Part shown: positions 1 through 9,389 of the stretch, piece after piece
How positions within the stretch are numbered: position 1 is the stretch's first letter
Layout of the letters: every line of letters begins with the position of its first letter
Assembly (NCBI GenBank): GCA_963795825.1
Contig: CAWCIW010000005.1
Coordinates: forward strand, 124,001-188,000
DNA from: BOG-908 sp963795825
GTDB taxonomy: Bacteria > Pseudomonadota > Alphaproteobacteria > Acetobacterales > Acetobacteraceae
Length of the DNA: 64,000 nucleotides
Reading direction: 5' to 3'
Notes under the pieces: generated by a model
The model's database searches: none
Told to the model about the DNA's origin: nothing
What the model saw: the letters and a program-made list of their open reading frames with translations, nothing else
Program-made: the position numbers and the translations under genes

Positions 1-200
1 GCCGGCGCTTCGACGTGCGGTTCTATCTGGTGGCCATCTTGTTCATCATCTTCGACCTCGAAGTGGCGTTCCTGTTCCCCTGGGCGATTAGCCTGGCGCA
101 TATCGGCCTGCTGGGGTTCTGGTCGATGATCGGCTTCCTTGCCGTTCTCACCGTGGGCTTTATCTACGAGTGGCGCCGCGGCGCGCTGGAGTGGGAGTAG
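1..200 (+). CDS. nuoA: NADH-quinone oxidoreductase subunit A, 3' end only
   Basis: This is the C-terminal part of NuoA, a small three-helix membrane subunit of respiratory complex I, whose 5' end lies before the window. The visible frame starts in a partial codon and reads RRFDVRFYLVAILFIIFDLE, the conserved region around helix 2 and its acidic residues. A second hydrophobic helix follows and the protein ends in EWRRGALEWE with a TAG stop. The nuoB start lies 5 bases after the stop, so it is the first visible gene of the nuo operon. The family is unmistakable. Confidence 0.95.
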   Translation, partial: RRFDVRFYLVAILFIIFDLEVAFLFPWAISLAHIGLLGFWSMIGFLAVLTVGFIYEWRRGALEWE

Positions 201-205
201 CCTCG

Positions 206-781
206 ATGAGTGTGACAGCGACCGATTTGGCCACCGGCGAGCAGATCGCCTGGAACCGTGAGTTGCTGCCGCCGGGCGAGGCGCAGGAATTGGTGGTGCG
301 CGGCATCACCGGCGAGATCGCCGACAAGGGTTTCGTGGTCGCCAACCTCGACAAGCTGATAAACTGGGGCCGCACCGGCAGTCTTTGGCCAATGACGTTC
401 GGGCTGGCGTGCTGTGCGGTGGAGATGATCCACGCCTATATGCCGCGCTACGATCTGGACCGGTTCGGTATTTTCCCGCGCGGCTCGCCGCGGCAGAGCG
501 ACGTGATGATCGTGGCCGGCACGCTGACCAATAAGATGGCGCCGGCTTTGCGTCGGGTTTACGACCAGATGCCGGAGCCGCGCTGGGTGATCAGCATGGG
601 AAGCTGCGCCAATGGTGGCGGATACTACCACTACTCATATTCGGTTGTGCGTGGTTGCGACAGGATCGTTCCGGTCGACGTGTATGTGCCGGGCTGCCCG
701 CCGACGGCCGAGGCGCTGGTTTACGGCATCATGCAGTTGCAGAAGAAGATACGCCGGACGGGGACCATCCTGCGTGGTTGA
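206..781 (+). CDS. nuoB: NADH-quinone oxidoreductase subunit B (Fe-S cluster N2)
   Basis: NuoB carries cluster N2, the last iron-sulfur cluster before quinone, in the connecting module of complex I on the cytoplasmic side. The 191-residue protein shows the adjacent cysteines in FGLACCAVEMI, then Cys in MGSCANGGG and in VPGCPPTAEAL, the complete N2 ligand set. The ATG at 206 is preferred over an upstream in-frame start at 170 that would overlap nuoA. The TGA stop overlaps the proposed GTG start of nuoC, which suggests translational coupling. Confidence 0.95.
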   Translation: MSVTATDLATGEQIAWNRELLPPGEAQELVVRGITGEIADKGFVVANLDKLINWGRTGSLWPMTFGLACCAVEMIHAYMPRYDLDRFGIFPRGSPRQSDVMIVAGTLTNKMAPALRRVYDQMPEPRWVISMGSCANGGGYYHYSYSVVRGCDRIVPVDVYVPGCPPTAEALVYGIMQLQKKIRRTGTILRG

Positions 782-1442
782 TGCGCTCGTACCGGCGGCG
801 GGGGCTGCCTCGGCGCTGGCACTGTCGATAGGCACCGGTGTGGCGGGCGTGTCGCGCGCGGGGCTCGAAGGCGGCGAGCTGGTCGTGCATGTGGCGCGCG
901 ACGAACTGCTCGGCGTGATGATGGTGTTGCGCGACGATCCGCGTTTCCTGTGCGAGCAGATGATGGATTTGTGCGGGGTGGATTTTCCGCAGCGGGCCGA
1001 GCGGTTCGACGTGGTGTACAACCTGCTCAGCGTGTCGTTGAACCACCGCGTGCGGGTGATCGTGACGACGGACGAGACGACACCCGTGCCGTCGGTCTCC
1101 GGCATCTGGCCGTGCGCCACCTGGTGGGAGCGCGAATGCTGGGATCTGTATGGCGTGCTGTTCGCCGGACTGGCGGATCACCGGCGTATCCTGACGGATT
1201 ATGGTTTCGAGGGGCATCCTCTGCGCAAGGATTTCCCGCTGACCGGCTATGTGGAAGTGCATTTCGACGAGGACCGCAAGGAAGTGGTTTATGAGCCGGT
1301 GAAGCTCACGCAGGATTTTCGCGATTTCCGTTTCCTCTCGCCCTGGGAGGGCATGACCACCTTGCCGGGCGACGAAAAAGCCCATGTGACACGACAGGCT
1401 CTGGCGAACGGCATGCCGCCTGGCGAGGTGACGAAATCATGA
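774..1442 (+). CDS. nuoC: NADH-quinone oxidoreductase subunit C
   Basis: NuoC is the 30-kDa peripheral subunit that joins NuoD and NuoB in the hydrogenase-like module. The protein of about 222 residues contains the family signature around WPCATWWERECWDLYGVLF and the following RRILTDYGFEGHPLRKDFP segment. The start is chosen as the GTG at 774, which overlaps the end of nuoB. An earlier in-frame ATG would lie deep inside nuoB. The stop overlaps the nuoD start as ATGA. NuoC and NuoD are separate here, unlike the fused NuoCD of enterobacteria. Confidence 0.92.
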   Translation: MVDALVPAAGAASALALSIGTGVAGVSRAGLEGGELVVHVARDELLGVMMVLRDDPRFLCEQMMDLCGVDFPQRAERFDVVYNLLSVSLNHRVRVIVTTDETTPVPSVSGIWPCATWWERECWDLYGVLFAGLADHRRILTDYGFEGHPLRKDFPLTGYVEVHFDEDRKEVVYEPVKLTQDFRDFRFLSPWEGMTTLPGDEKAHVTRQALANGMPPGEVTKS

Positions 1443-2692
1443 GCGAAATACTGCACGACTTCGAAAGCCATACGGCGACCGCGATACCGGCCGACCAGGC
1501 GGTGGCAAGCGCGGCCAAGACGATACAAATCGACAGCCATGCGATCAATTTCGGGCCGCAGCATCCGGCCGCGCACGGCGTTCTGCGTCTTGTGCTGGAG
1601 ATGGACGGCGAAGTCGTTGATCGTGCCGATCCGCATGTGGGGCTGCTACATCGCGGCACAGAGAAGCTGATCGAGAGCCGCACATATCTGCAGAATGTGC
1701 CGTATTTCGACCGGCTGGATTACGTGTCGCCGATGTGCATGGAGCATACCTTCGTGCTGGCGACGGAGAAGTTGCTGTCCATACAGGCGCCGGAGCGCGC
1801 GCTGTGGATACGCACGATGTATGACGAGATCACGCGCATCCTGAACCATTTGCTGAACCTTACCTCGTTCGCGATGGATGTGGGCGCGCTGACGCCGCCG
1901 CTCTGGGGCTATGAAGAGCGCGAGAAGCTGATGGAATTCTACGAGGCCGCATCGGGTGCGCGGCTTCACGCGAATTATTATCGGCCTGGCGGGGTGGCCA
2001 AGGATCTGCCGGCGGGGCTGACGGACAAGATCTGGGCGTGGTCCGAGCAGTATCCGAAGTTCATCGACGATTTGTGGAATCTGCTGACGGAGAACCGCAT
2101 CTGGAAGCAGCGTACGGTGGATATCGGCGTGATGTCCGCCGAGCAGGCGCTTGCCTGGGGGTTCACCGGGCCTAATCTGCGCGCCAGCGGCGTGCCTTGG
2201 GATCTGCGCAAGGCGCAGCCTTACGCGATGTACGAGCATGTGCAGTTCGACGTTCCGATCGCGCGCAACGGCGACTGCTACGACCGTTATCTGGTGCGCA
2301 TGATCGAAATGCGCGAGAGCGTGAAGATCATTCGCCAGTGCATCGAGAAGATGAAGCCGGGGCCTGTGAAGATCGCCGACCGCAAGTTCACGCCGCCGCG
2401 GCGCGAAGAGATGAAGCGCTCGATGGAGGCGCTGATCCACCATTTCAAGCTCTACACCGAGGGGTTTCACGTGCCGGCAGGGGCCACATACACGGCGACG
2501 GAAAGCCCGAAGGGCGAGTTCGGCGTCTATCTTGTGGCAGACGGTACCAACAAGCCGTATCGCTGCAAGATACGCCCTACCGGGTTCTCGCATCTGCAGG
2601 CGGTCGAGGTGATGAGCAAGGGGCATATGCTGGCGGACACGGTGGCGGTGATCGGTTCGATCGACCTGGTGTTCGGCGAGGTTGATCGCTGA
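1439..2692 (+). CDS. nuoD: NADH-quinone oxidoreductase subunit D (49 kDa)
   Basis: NuoD forms the quinone-binding cavity together with NuoB. The 417-residue product has the N-terminal FGPQHPAAHGVLRLVLEMDGE block with the conserved quinone-site histidines, the HRGTEKLIE motif, and the C-terminal GFSHLQAVEVMSKGHMLADTVAVIGSIDLVFGEVDR typical of the 49-kDa family. Length matches the family. The first codon overlaps the nuoC stop by 4 bases, and the last base is shared with the nuoE ATG, so the three genes are tightly coupled. Confidence 0.97.
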   Translation: MSEILHDFESHTATAIPADQAVASAAKTIQIDSHAINFGPQHPAAHGVLRLVLEMDGEVVDRADPHVGLLHRGTEKLIESRTYLQNVPYFDRLDYVSPMCMEHTFVLATEKLLSIQAPERALWIRTMYDEITRILNHLLNLTSFAMDVGALTPPLWGYEEREKLMEFYEAASGARLHANYYRPGGVAKDLPAGLTDKIWAWSEQYPKFIDDLWNLLTENRIWKQRTVDIGVMSAEQALAWGFTGPNLRASGVPWDLRKAQPYAMYEHVQFDVPIARNGDCYDRYLVRMIEMRESVKIIRQCIEKMKPGPVKIADRKFTPPRREEMKRSMEALIHHFKLYTEGFHVPAGATYTATESPKGEFGVYLVADGTNKPYRCKIRPTGFSHLQAVEVMSKGHMLADTVAVIGSIDLVFGEVDR

Positions 2693-3366
2693 TGTCCGTG
2701 ACCCATCCAGGCGCATTCTCTGCCGAGAACGTCGGCGACGGATCTACCGCTTCGCATAACCGCGTGGAGCCCGCGCATTTCGCGTTCGACGCGCAGAGCG
2801 AGGCGGAGATCGGCCGCATACTGGCGAAATATCCGGCCGGCAAGCAGGCGAGTGGCGTGTTGCCGTTGCTGTATCTGGTGCAGGACCAGATGCGGCGCGA
2901 CACGGACAGCGCCTGGGTGCCGCGCGTGGCTATGGATGTGGTGGCCGCGCGGCTCGGCATGCCGCCGATACGCGTCTATGAAGTCGCCACGTTCTATCTG
3001 ATGTTCAACACGACACCTGTCGGGCGCTATCACCTGCAATTATGCACGACGACGCCGTGTTGGCTGCGCGGATCGGACGATGTTGTGGCCGCCTGCCGCA
3101 AGATCACCGGCATAACGGGCTGGCACGAGACGAGTGCTGATGGGCTTTTCACCATGAGCGAGGTGGAATGCCTCGGCGGCTGCGTGAATGCGCCGATCCT
3201 GCAGATCGGCAATGATTTCTACGAGGACATGGACGGGCCGCTTACGGAAAGGCTGTTGACCGGCCTGAAAAACGGCGAAGCGCCGCCGAAACCTGGCTCG
3301 ATGATCGGCCGGCTGACATCGGCGCCCGAGGGCGGCCCCACCACACTTCTGACGGTAACGGAGTAG
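2692..3366 (+). CDS. nuoE: NADH-quinone oxidoreductase subunit E (24 kDa, 2Fe-2S)
   Basis: NuoE carries the off-pathway [2Fe-2S] cluster N1a in the NADH dehydrogenase module. The 224-residue protein is of normal length for alphaproteobacteria. The thioredoxin-like domain shows CTTTPC and, further on, ECLGGC, which provide the four cluster cysteines. The upstream helical region with LPLLYLVQDQM is also typical. It overlaps nuoD by one base and lies 3 bases before nuoF. Confidence 0.95.
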   Translation: MSVTHPGAFSAENVGDGSTASHNRVEPAHFAFDAQSEAEIGRILAKYPAGKQASGVLPLLYLVQDQMRRDTDSAWVPRVAMDVVAARLGMPPIRVYEVATFYLMFNTTPVGRYHLQLCTTTPCWLRGSDDVVAACRKITGITGWHETSADGLFTMSEVECLGGCVNAPILQIGNDFYEDMDGPLTERLLTGLKNGEAPPKPGSMIGRLTSAPEGGPTTLLTVTE

Positions 3367-3369
3367 CCC

Positions 3370-4683
3370 GTGCTGCACGACCGCGATCGCATTTTCACCA
3401 ATTTGTATGGCCAGCATGACTGGCGGCTTGCCGGCGCGCGCGCACGCGGCGACTGGGACGGCACGGCGGAGATATTGCTGCGCGGCCGGGAGACGATCAT
3501 CGACGAGATGAAGGCGTCCGGCCTGCGCGGCCGTGGCGGTGCCGGTTTTCCGACCGGCATGAAATGGTCGTTCATGCCGAAGATCTCGGACGGCCGGCCG
3601 GCCTATCTGGTGATCAATGCGGATGAGAGCGAGCCTGGCACCTGCAAGGATCGCGACATCATGCGCCACGATCCGCACAAGCTGATCGAGGGCGCACTCA
3701 TCGCGAGCTTCGCGATGGGCGCACATGCGGCGTATATCTACATACGCGGCGAGTATTACAACGAAGCCTGCAATTTGCAGGCGGCGATCGACGAGGCCTA
3801 TGAAGCCGGCCTGATCGGCACAAATGCCTGCGGATCCGGCTGGGATTTCGAGCTGTATCTGCATCGCGGCGCCGGCGCGTATATCTGCGGCGAAGAGACG
3901 GCTTTGCTGGAGTCGCTCGAGGGCAAGAAAGGTATGCCGCGGCTGAAGCCGCCTTTCCCCGCGGCGGTCGGCTTGTATGGCTGTCCCACGACGGTGAACA
4001 ATGTGGAGACGATCGCGGTGGCGCCGGAGATATTGCGGCGCGGACCTGCCTGGTTCTCTGCACTTGGCCGGCCGAAGAATGCCGGCACGAAGATATTCTG
4101 CATCTCGGGCCATGTGAACAAGCCGTGCAACGTGGAGGAGGAACTCGGCATTCCCCTGCGCGAGCTGATCGAGAAATATGCCGGCGGCGTCAGGGGCGGA
4201 TGGGACAATCTGCTCGCGGTGATACCTGGCGGATCTTCCGTGCCGCTGATGCCGAAGGCCACCTGCGACACGATACTGATGGATTTCGACAGTCTGCGTG
4301 ACGTGAAATCGGGCCTGGGCACGGCGGCGGTGATCGTGATGGACAAATCCACCGACGTGATAAAGGCGATCGCGCGGCTGGCCAAGTTCTACAAGCACGA
4401 GAGTTGCGGGCAGTGCACGCCGTGCCGCGAGGGAACCGGCTGGATGATGCGGGTGATGAACCGCATGGTGGAAGGCCGCGCTGAAGTGGCCGAAATCGAC
4501 ATGTTGGAGCAGGTGACCAGACAGATCGAGGGACACACGATCTGTGCGCTGGGCGATGCCGCCGCATGGCCGATACAGGGGCTGATACGGCATTTCCGTC
4601 CCGAGATGGAAGCGCGTATCGCGGCCTACAAACCCGGCCCGCGCGTGGTAACACCGGTGAACCTGCCAATGGCCGCCGAATAG
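3370..4683 (+). CDS. nuoF: NADH-quinone oxidoreductase subunit F (FMN, NADH site)
   Basis: NuoF oxidises NADH through FMN and passes electrons to cluster N3. The 437-residue product has the glycine-rich FMN/NADH region GLRGRGGAGFPTGMKW, the acidic NADESEPGTCKDRD block, and the C-terminal cluster motif SCGQCTPCREG with a fourth Cys in HTICALGD. The start is GTG, three bases after the nuoE stop. A 70-base gap follows before nuoG, the longest gap within the early nuo genes, and nothing recognisable lies in it. Confidence 0.96.
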   Translation: MLHDRDRIFTNLYGQHDWRLAGARARGDWDGTAEILLRGRETIIDEMKASGLRGRGGAGFPTGMKWSFMPKISDGRPAYLVINADESEPGTCKDRDIMRHDPHKLIEGALIASFAMGAHAAYIYIRGEYYNEACNLQAAIDEAYEAGLIGTNACGSGWDFELYLHRGAGAYICGEETALLESLEGKKGMPRLKPPFPAAVGLYGCPTTVNNVETIAVAPEILRRGPAWFSALGRPKNAGTKIFCISGHVNKPCNVEEELGIPLRELIEKYAGGVRGGWDNLLAVIPGGSSVPLMPKATCDTILMDFDSLRDVKSGLGTAAVIVMDKSTDVIKAIARLAKFYKHESCGQCTPCREGTGWMMRVMNRMVEGRAEVAEIDMLEQVTRQIEGHTICALGDAAAWPIQGLIRHFRPEMEARIAAYKPGPRVVTPVNLPMAAE

Positions 4684-4753
4684 AAATGGGTTCTAGGGCC
4701 GACTGGCCCTGGCGGGTTCAGGGCAGCGCCCTGGCCTTTCGTGGGATATCCGA

Positions 4754-6832
4754 ATGGTAAAGCTAGTTATCGACGGCGAAAACGTGGAAGTAGCCGCAGG
4801 AAGCTCCGTGCTACAGGCTTGTCAGCAAGCCGGCCGCGAAATTCCGCATTTCTGCTACCACGAACGCCTGTCGGTTGCGGGAAATTGCCGCATGTGCCTG
4901 GTGGAAATCGAAAAGGCACCCAAGCCGATTGCAAGCTGCGCCTATCCTGCGGCTGAGGGCATGGTTGTGCGCACGGACACGGAGATGGTGCGCAATGCGC
5001 GTCGTGGCGTGATGGAGTTCCTGCTGATCAACCATCCGCTCGATTGCCCAATCTGCGATCAAGGCGGCGAGTGCGATTTGCAGGACCAGGCGTACGCCTA
5101 TGGCGGCGACCACTCGCGCTATGCGGAGAACAAGCGCGCCGTGAAAGACAAGGAGCTTGGGCCGATCGTAAAGACGGTGATGACGCGGTGCATACAATGC
5201 ACGCGCTGCATCCGTTTTGCGACCGAGATTGCGGGCGTGCCCGAACTGGGTGCTACGGCGCGCGGCGAAAATATGGAGGTCGGCACCTATATCGCGCATG
5301 CGCTGACATCCGAGCTGTCCGGCAATTTGGTCGATATCTGTCCGGTTGGCGCGCTGACCAGCAAGCCGTATGCGTTCGTGTCCAGGCCCTGGGAGTTGAC
5401 GAAGACGGACAGCGTCGATGTGCTCGATGCGGTCGGCACGCCGATACGCGTGGATACCAAGGGGCCGGAGGTCTTGCGCATCCTGCCGCGCGTGAACGAC
5501 GAGATAAACGACGAGTGGATGGCCGATAAGAGCCGCTATTCGCTTGATGGCCTGAAGCGCCGGCGTTTGGACCGGCCATGGATCCGTCATGACGGCAGGC
5601 TGGTGCAGGCCAGTTGGCCGGATGCGTTCGCCGCGATCGCGGCGCGTTTGCGTGGCGTGGACGGCAAACGCGTGGGCGCCATCGTGGGCGATCTATGCGA
5701 TGCGGAAAGCATGATGGCGCTGAAGGATCTGATGGGCGCGCTTGGCTCGCAGAACCTCGATTGCCGGCAGGATGAGGCGCGCATCGATGCGAGCCGGCGC
5801 GATTTCTATATGTTCAACAGCACGATCGCCGGTATCGACGCGGCGGACGCGATACTCATCGTCGGCAGTAATCCGCGACGCGAAGCGCCGATACTGAACG
5901 CGCGCATACGCAAGCGTTGGGTGGCGACGGCGGGGCATCTGCCGGTCGGTGTGGTTGGACCGGAGGCGGATCTGACGTATCGCACCACGCTGCTCGGTAG
6001 CGCGCCCGGTCTGCTCGCGGAATTGCACGATGGCACGCATGATTTTGCCCAGGTGCTGCGTGGTGCTGAGCGGCCGATGATCATCGTCGGGCAGGGCGCG
6101 CTACAGCGACCGGACGGTGCTGCGGTTCTGGCGCAGGCGTGGCGCCTGGCTGCAGGCGTCGGCGCTTTGCGAGGCGACTGGCACGGGTTCAACGTTCTGC
6201 ACACGGCGGCGGCCCGCGTGGGCGCGCTCGATCTTGGGTTCCTGCCGGGCGACGGCGGGCTGGATTTCGCGGCTATGCTGGGCGGTGGCGTCGATGTTTT
6301 GTGGAATCTGGGCGCAGACGAGTTCGACACAACGCGGATCTCCGCCGACACGTTCGTGATCTACCAGGGCCATCACGGCGATCGCGGTGCGGCGCGGGCG
6401 GACGTGATTTTGCCAGGCAGCGCCTATACGGAAAAAGACGGCACGTATGTGAGCACGGAAGGCCGTGTGCAACGCGGCTATCGTGCGCTGTTCGCACCTG
6501 GCGATGCGCGCGAGGATTGGCGCATATTGCGCGCCTTTTCCGCGGTGATCGGTCACGCGCTGCCTTACGATGATATCGACGCGCTGCGTGCCCGCTTGGA
6601 GCGGGAAAACCCGGTATTCGCGCGGGTGGGGCTGTCCCGGTTTGGTGCGGCGGACCTTGCGGGTCCGGGCGGGCATGAATTCCCGCCTACGCCGGACGAT
6701 GCACCCTTGGCCGCTGCCGTCACCGACTATTATCTGACCAACCCGATCAGCCGTGCGAGCTTGACGATGGCCGAATGTTCGCGCATCGCCCCTGCGTCGC
6801 TCGCGGCACATCTGGCCGTGGCGGCGGAGTAG
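4754..6832 (+). CDS. nuoG: NADH-quinone oxidoreductase subunit G (75 kDa)
   Basis: NuoG binds several iron-sulfur clusters that carry electrons from NuoF to NuoI and NuoB. The 692-residue protein begins with a plant-type ferredoxin domain (Cys in HFCYHERLSVAGNCRMC), then the HPLDCPICDQGGECDLQD segment, the CIQCTRCIRF motif and DICPVGALTSK. A degenerate molybdopterin oxidoreductase domain follows to the end. This is the mitochondrial/alphaproteobacterial length, shorter than the enterobacterial form. The stop lies 4 bases before nuoH. Confidence 0.96.
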   Translation: MVKLVIDGENVEVAAGSSVLQACQQAGREIPHFCYHERLSVAGNCRMCLVEIEKAPKPIASCAYPAAEGMVVRTDTEMVRNARRGVMEFLLINHPLDCPICDQGGECDLQDQAYAYGGDHSRYAENKRAVKDKELGPIVKTVMTRCIQCTRCIRFATEIAGVPELGATARGENMEVGTYIAHALTSELSGNLVDICPVGALTSKPYAFVSRPWELTKTDSVDVLDAVGTPIRVDTKGPEVLRILPRVNDEINDEWMADKSRYSLDGLKRRRLDRPWIRHDGRLVQASWPDAFAAIAARLRGVDGKRVGAIVGDLCDAESMMALKDLMGALGSQNLDCRQDEARIDASRRDFYMFNSTIAGIDAADAILIVGSNPRREAPILNARIRKRWVATAGHLPVGVVGPEADLTYRTTLLGSAPGLLAELHDGTHDFAQVLRGAERPMIIVGQGALQRPDGAAVLAQAWRLAAGVGALRGDWHGFNVLHTAAARVGALDLGFLPGDGGLDFAAMLGGGVDVLWNLGADEFDTTRISADTFVIYQGHHGDRGAARADVILPGSAYTEKDGTYVSTEGRVQRGYRALFAPGDAREDWRILRAFSAVIGHALPYDDIDALRARLERENPVFARVGLSRFGAADLAGPGGHEFPPTPDDAPLAAAVTDYYLTNPISRASLTMAECSRIAPASLAAHLAVAAE

Positions 6833-6836
6833 GTTC

Positions 6837-7850
6837 GTGTACAGCTTTTTCCACGAGAACATGTTCGGTGTGCTGCTTCTGACTGTCGCAGAGACGCTCG
6901 CGATCCTGGTGCCTGTGCTGCTCAGCATGGCATATGCCACCTACTTCGAACGCAAGGCGCTGGCCGCTTTCCAGCTTCGGCTTGGGCCCAATCGTGTAGG
7001 ACCGTTCGGACTGTTTCAACCCTTTGCGGACGCGGTAAAGGTTTTTACCAAAGAGACGATCATTCCAGCAGGTGCCAGCCGCACGCTGTTCCTGCTGGCA
7101 CCGATGCTGACGTTCGTGCTCGCCTGTATGGCCTGGGCGGTCATACCGGTGAACAACGGGTGGGCCGTCGCTAACATCAATGTCGGCATATTGTATCTGT
7201 TCGCGATCAGCTCGCTCGGCGTGTATGGCATCATCATCGCTGGCTGGGCCAGCAATTCGAAATACGCGTTCCTGGGTGCCATGCGGTCGGCGGCGCAGAT
7301 GGTGAGCTATGAAGTATCGATCGGCTTCGTTCTTGTTACCGTCATGCTCTGCGTCGGCAGCCTGAACCTGAATGACATTGTGTTGGCACAGCACCGCGTG
7401 TGGTTCTGCTTCCCGCTGCTGCCGATGTTCGTGATATTTCTGATATCCATGTTGGCGGAATGCAATCGCGCGCCCTTCGACCTGCCGGAAGGCGAGAGCG
7501 AGCTGGTCGCCGGCTTCTTCGTGGAATATAGCGCGATGAGTTTCGCGCTGTTCTATCTGGGCGAATACACCAACATGATCATGATGAGTGCGCTGGCGAG
7601 CGTGCTGTTTCTGGGTGGCTGGCAGGCGCCGTTCGGGCTGGTTTTCATCCCCGGCATCTTCTGGCTGATATTGAAGATCTGCGCGGTGATGTTTTTCTTC
7701 TTTTGGGTGCGCGCCACTTTCCCGCGGTTCCGCTATGACCAGTTGATGCGCCTCGGTTGGAAAGTGTTCCTGCCGCTGTCCTTGCTGTGGCTTGTTCTAA
7801 CGGCCGGCTTCCTCGAATTCACTGGCTTGTTGCCCAATGGCGCGGCGTAA
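6837..7850 (+). CDS. nuoH: NADH-quinone oxidoreductase subunit H
   Basis: NuoH is the membrane subunit that closes the quinone chamber and links the peripheral arm to the proton pumps. The 337-residue protein has about eight hydrophobic helices, the quinone-site loop QLRLGPNRVGPFGLFQPFAD, the LAECNRAPFDLPEGESELVAG loop with conserved glutamates, and WVRATFPRFRYDQLM near the C terminus. The start is GTG. It lies between nuoG (4-base gap) and nuoI (9-base gap). Confidence 0.96.
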   Translation: MYSFFHENMFGVLLLTVAETLAILVPVLLSMAYATYFERKALAAFQLRLGPNRVGPFGLFQPFADAVKVFTKETIIPAGASRTLFLLAPMLTFVLACMAWAVIPVNNGWAVANINVGILYLFAISSLGVYGIIIAGWASNSKYAFLGAMRSAAQMVSYEVSIGFVLVTVMLCVGSLNLNDIVLAQHRVWFCFPLLPMFVIFLISMLAECNRAPFDLPEGESELVAGFFVEYSAMSFALFYLGEYTNMIMMSALASVLFLGGWQAPFGLVFIPGIFWLILKICAVMFFFFWVRATFPRFRYDQLMRLGWKVFLPLSLLWLVLTAGFLEFTGLLPNGAA

Positions 7851-7859
7851 GGGACCCAC

Positions 7860-8345
7860 ATGCTGACCGGATCATCGATGTGGCGATTGCTGCTGTGGGA
7901 GCTGCTCTCCGGCATGGCGATCACGCTGAAGTATTTCTTCAAGAAGCCTGTCACCATAAACTATCCTTATGAAGGCGGTCCGCTCGGCCCGCGCTTCAAG
8001 GGCGAGCATGCCCTGCGCCGTTATCCGAACGGTGAAGAGCGTTGTATCGCGTGTAAGTTGTGCGAAGCCATCTGCCCGGCCTACGCAATCACTATCGAGG
8101 CCGAGCCGCGTGAAGACGGGTCGCGTCGCACCACGCGCTACGACATCGACATGACCAAGTGCATCTATTGCGGCCTGTGCGAAGAGGCCTGTCCGGTGGA
8201 TGCCATCGTGGAAGGCCCGAATTTCGAGTTCTCTACCGAGACGCGGGAAGAGCTGATGTATAACAAGGATAAGCTGCTCGATAACGGCGATCGCTGGGAG
8301 GCGGAAATCGCCAAGCGCCTCGAGTTGGATGCGCCCTACAGATGA
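7860..8345 (+). CDS. nuoI: NADH-quinone oxidoreductase subunit I (two 4Fe-4S)
   Basis: NuoI carries clusters N6a and N6b, which feed cluster N2. The 161-residue protein has two ferredoxin-type motifs, CIACKLCEAICP and CIYCGLCEEACP, preceded by the conserved GEHALRRYPNGEERC segment. An N-terminal amphipathic helix that sits on the membrane arm is also present. The TGA stop overlaps the nuoJ ATG as ATGA. Confidence 0.97.
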   Translation: MLTGSSMWRLLLWELLSGMAITLKYFFKKPVTINYPYEGGPLGPRFKGEHALRRYPNGEERCIACKLCEAICPAYAITIEAEPREDGSRRTTRYDIDMTKCIYCGLCEEACPVDAIVEGPNFEFSTETREELMYNKDKLLDNGDRWEAEIAKRLELDAPYR

Positions 8346-9061
8346 TTACGTCGCTCGCGTTCTATGTGTTCTCGATCGTCATGCTCGCCTCGGCGGCAAT
8401 GGTGATCACCAGCCGTAATCCCGTCCACTCGGTATTGTTCCTGATACTCGCGTTTTTCAATGCGGCGGCGTTGTTCCTGCTCGCAGGCGCCGAGTTCCTG
8501 GCCATGATCCTGGTGATCGTCTATGTGGGCGCAGTGGCCGTGCTGTTCCTGTTTGTGGTGATGATGCTCGACGTGGATTTCGTGGCGTTGCGCGAGGGAT
8601 TTCAGAAATACGCGAGCGCCGGGCTGATCGTCGGCATCGTGTTGTTTGGCGAGCTGGTATTCGTTGGCTTCGGCTGGCATTTCGCGCCGAACGCGCCCGT
8701 ATTGCGGCTTAGCGCCATACCCGGTCAGGTGCAGAACACACGCGCAATCGGCCAGGTTCTCTATACGAATTACATTCTGCTGTTTCAGCTCTCCGGACTG
8801 ATACTGCTCGTGGCCATGATAGGCGCCATTGTGCTGACGCATCGCGAGCGCCGCACGTCGCGCCACCAGAACATCACGCGCCAGCAGGAACGCCGCGTAA
8901 GCGACACGCTGGAGGTCCTTAGTCTGCGTAGTGGCGCCGGAGTTCGGGAGCTCGGCATCTACCGGCCGAAGCCGGAGCGTATTGAGGCATCTGCGCTGCC
9001 GCATGATGACGCGCACCACGGCGGCGCGCCGGCGCCCGAACCGGTGCAGGGGGAGCACTAA
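8342..9061 (+). CDS. nuoJ: NADH-quinone oxidoreductase subunit J
   Basis: NuoJ is a five-helix membrane subunit at the junction of the complex I arms. The 239-residue product shows the conserved helix with VIVYVGAVAVLFLFVVMML. After about residue 170 it has a charged, Arg-rich and then Pro/His-rich hydrophilic extension that ends in EPVQGEH, longer than the enterobacterial protein. It overlaps nuoI by 4 bases and precedes nuoK by 3 bases. Confidence 0.94.
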   Translation: MITSLAFYVFSIVMLASAAMVITSRNPVHSVLFLILAFFNAAALFLLAGAEFLAMILVIVYVGAVAVLFLFVVMMLDVDFVALREGFQKYASAGLIVGIVLFGELVFVGFGWHFAPNAPVLRLSAIPGQVQNTRAIGQVLYTNYILLFQLSGLILLVAMIGAIVLTHRERRTSRHQNITRQQERRVSDTLEVLSLRSGAGVRELGIYRPKPERIEASALPHDDAHHGGAPAPEPVQGEH

Positions 9062-9064
9062 GCC

Positions 9065-9388
9065 ATGTCGCAAGGTGCACTTTCCATCGGCGTCGGGCAT
9101 TACCTCTTTGTCGGAGCATTCCTGCTCGTTCTAGGCGTCTTCGGCATTTTTCTAAACCGCAAGAACGTCATCGTCATCCTAATGTCGATCGAGCTGATAC
9201 TGCTGGCGGTGAACCTCAATCTTGTGGCGTTCTCCTCAGCGCTGAATGACCTTGCGGGCCAGATACTCGCGATGTTCGTTCTGACCGTCGCCGCAGCCGA
9301 GGCCGCGATCGGCCTGGCTATCGTCGTCGTCTATTTCCGCAACCGCGGCTCGATCGAGGTCGAGGACGTGAACCTCATGAAGGGCTGA
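9065..9388 (+). CDS. nuoK: NADH-quinone oxidoreductase subunit K
   Basis: NuoK is a three-helix antiporter-like subunit. The 107-residue protein contains the two conserved helix glutamates in MSIELILLAVNLN and TVAAAEAAIGLAI, which belong to the proton pathway. Length is normal. It lies 3 bases after nuoJ and 1 base before nuoL, within the operon. Confidence 0.96.
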   Translation: MSQGALSIGVGHYLFVGAFLLVLGVFGIFLNRKNVIVILMSIELILLAVNLNLVAFSSALNDLAGQILAMFVLTVAAAEAAIGLAIVVVYFRNRGSIEVEDVNLMKG

Positions 9389-9389
9389 G

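Noticed and set aside
4684..4753. A small gene or promoter between nuoF and nuoG
   Set aside because: The 70-base gap has no convincing start, SD or promoter elements. I see nothing in it.
164..6940. Long minus-strand open frames opposite the nuo genes
   Set aside because: They are shadows of high-GC coding sequence, lack family motifs and sit opposite well conserved genes.
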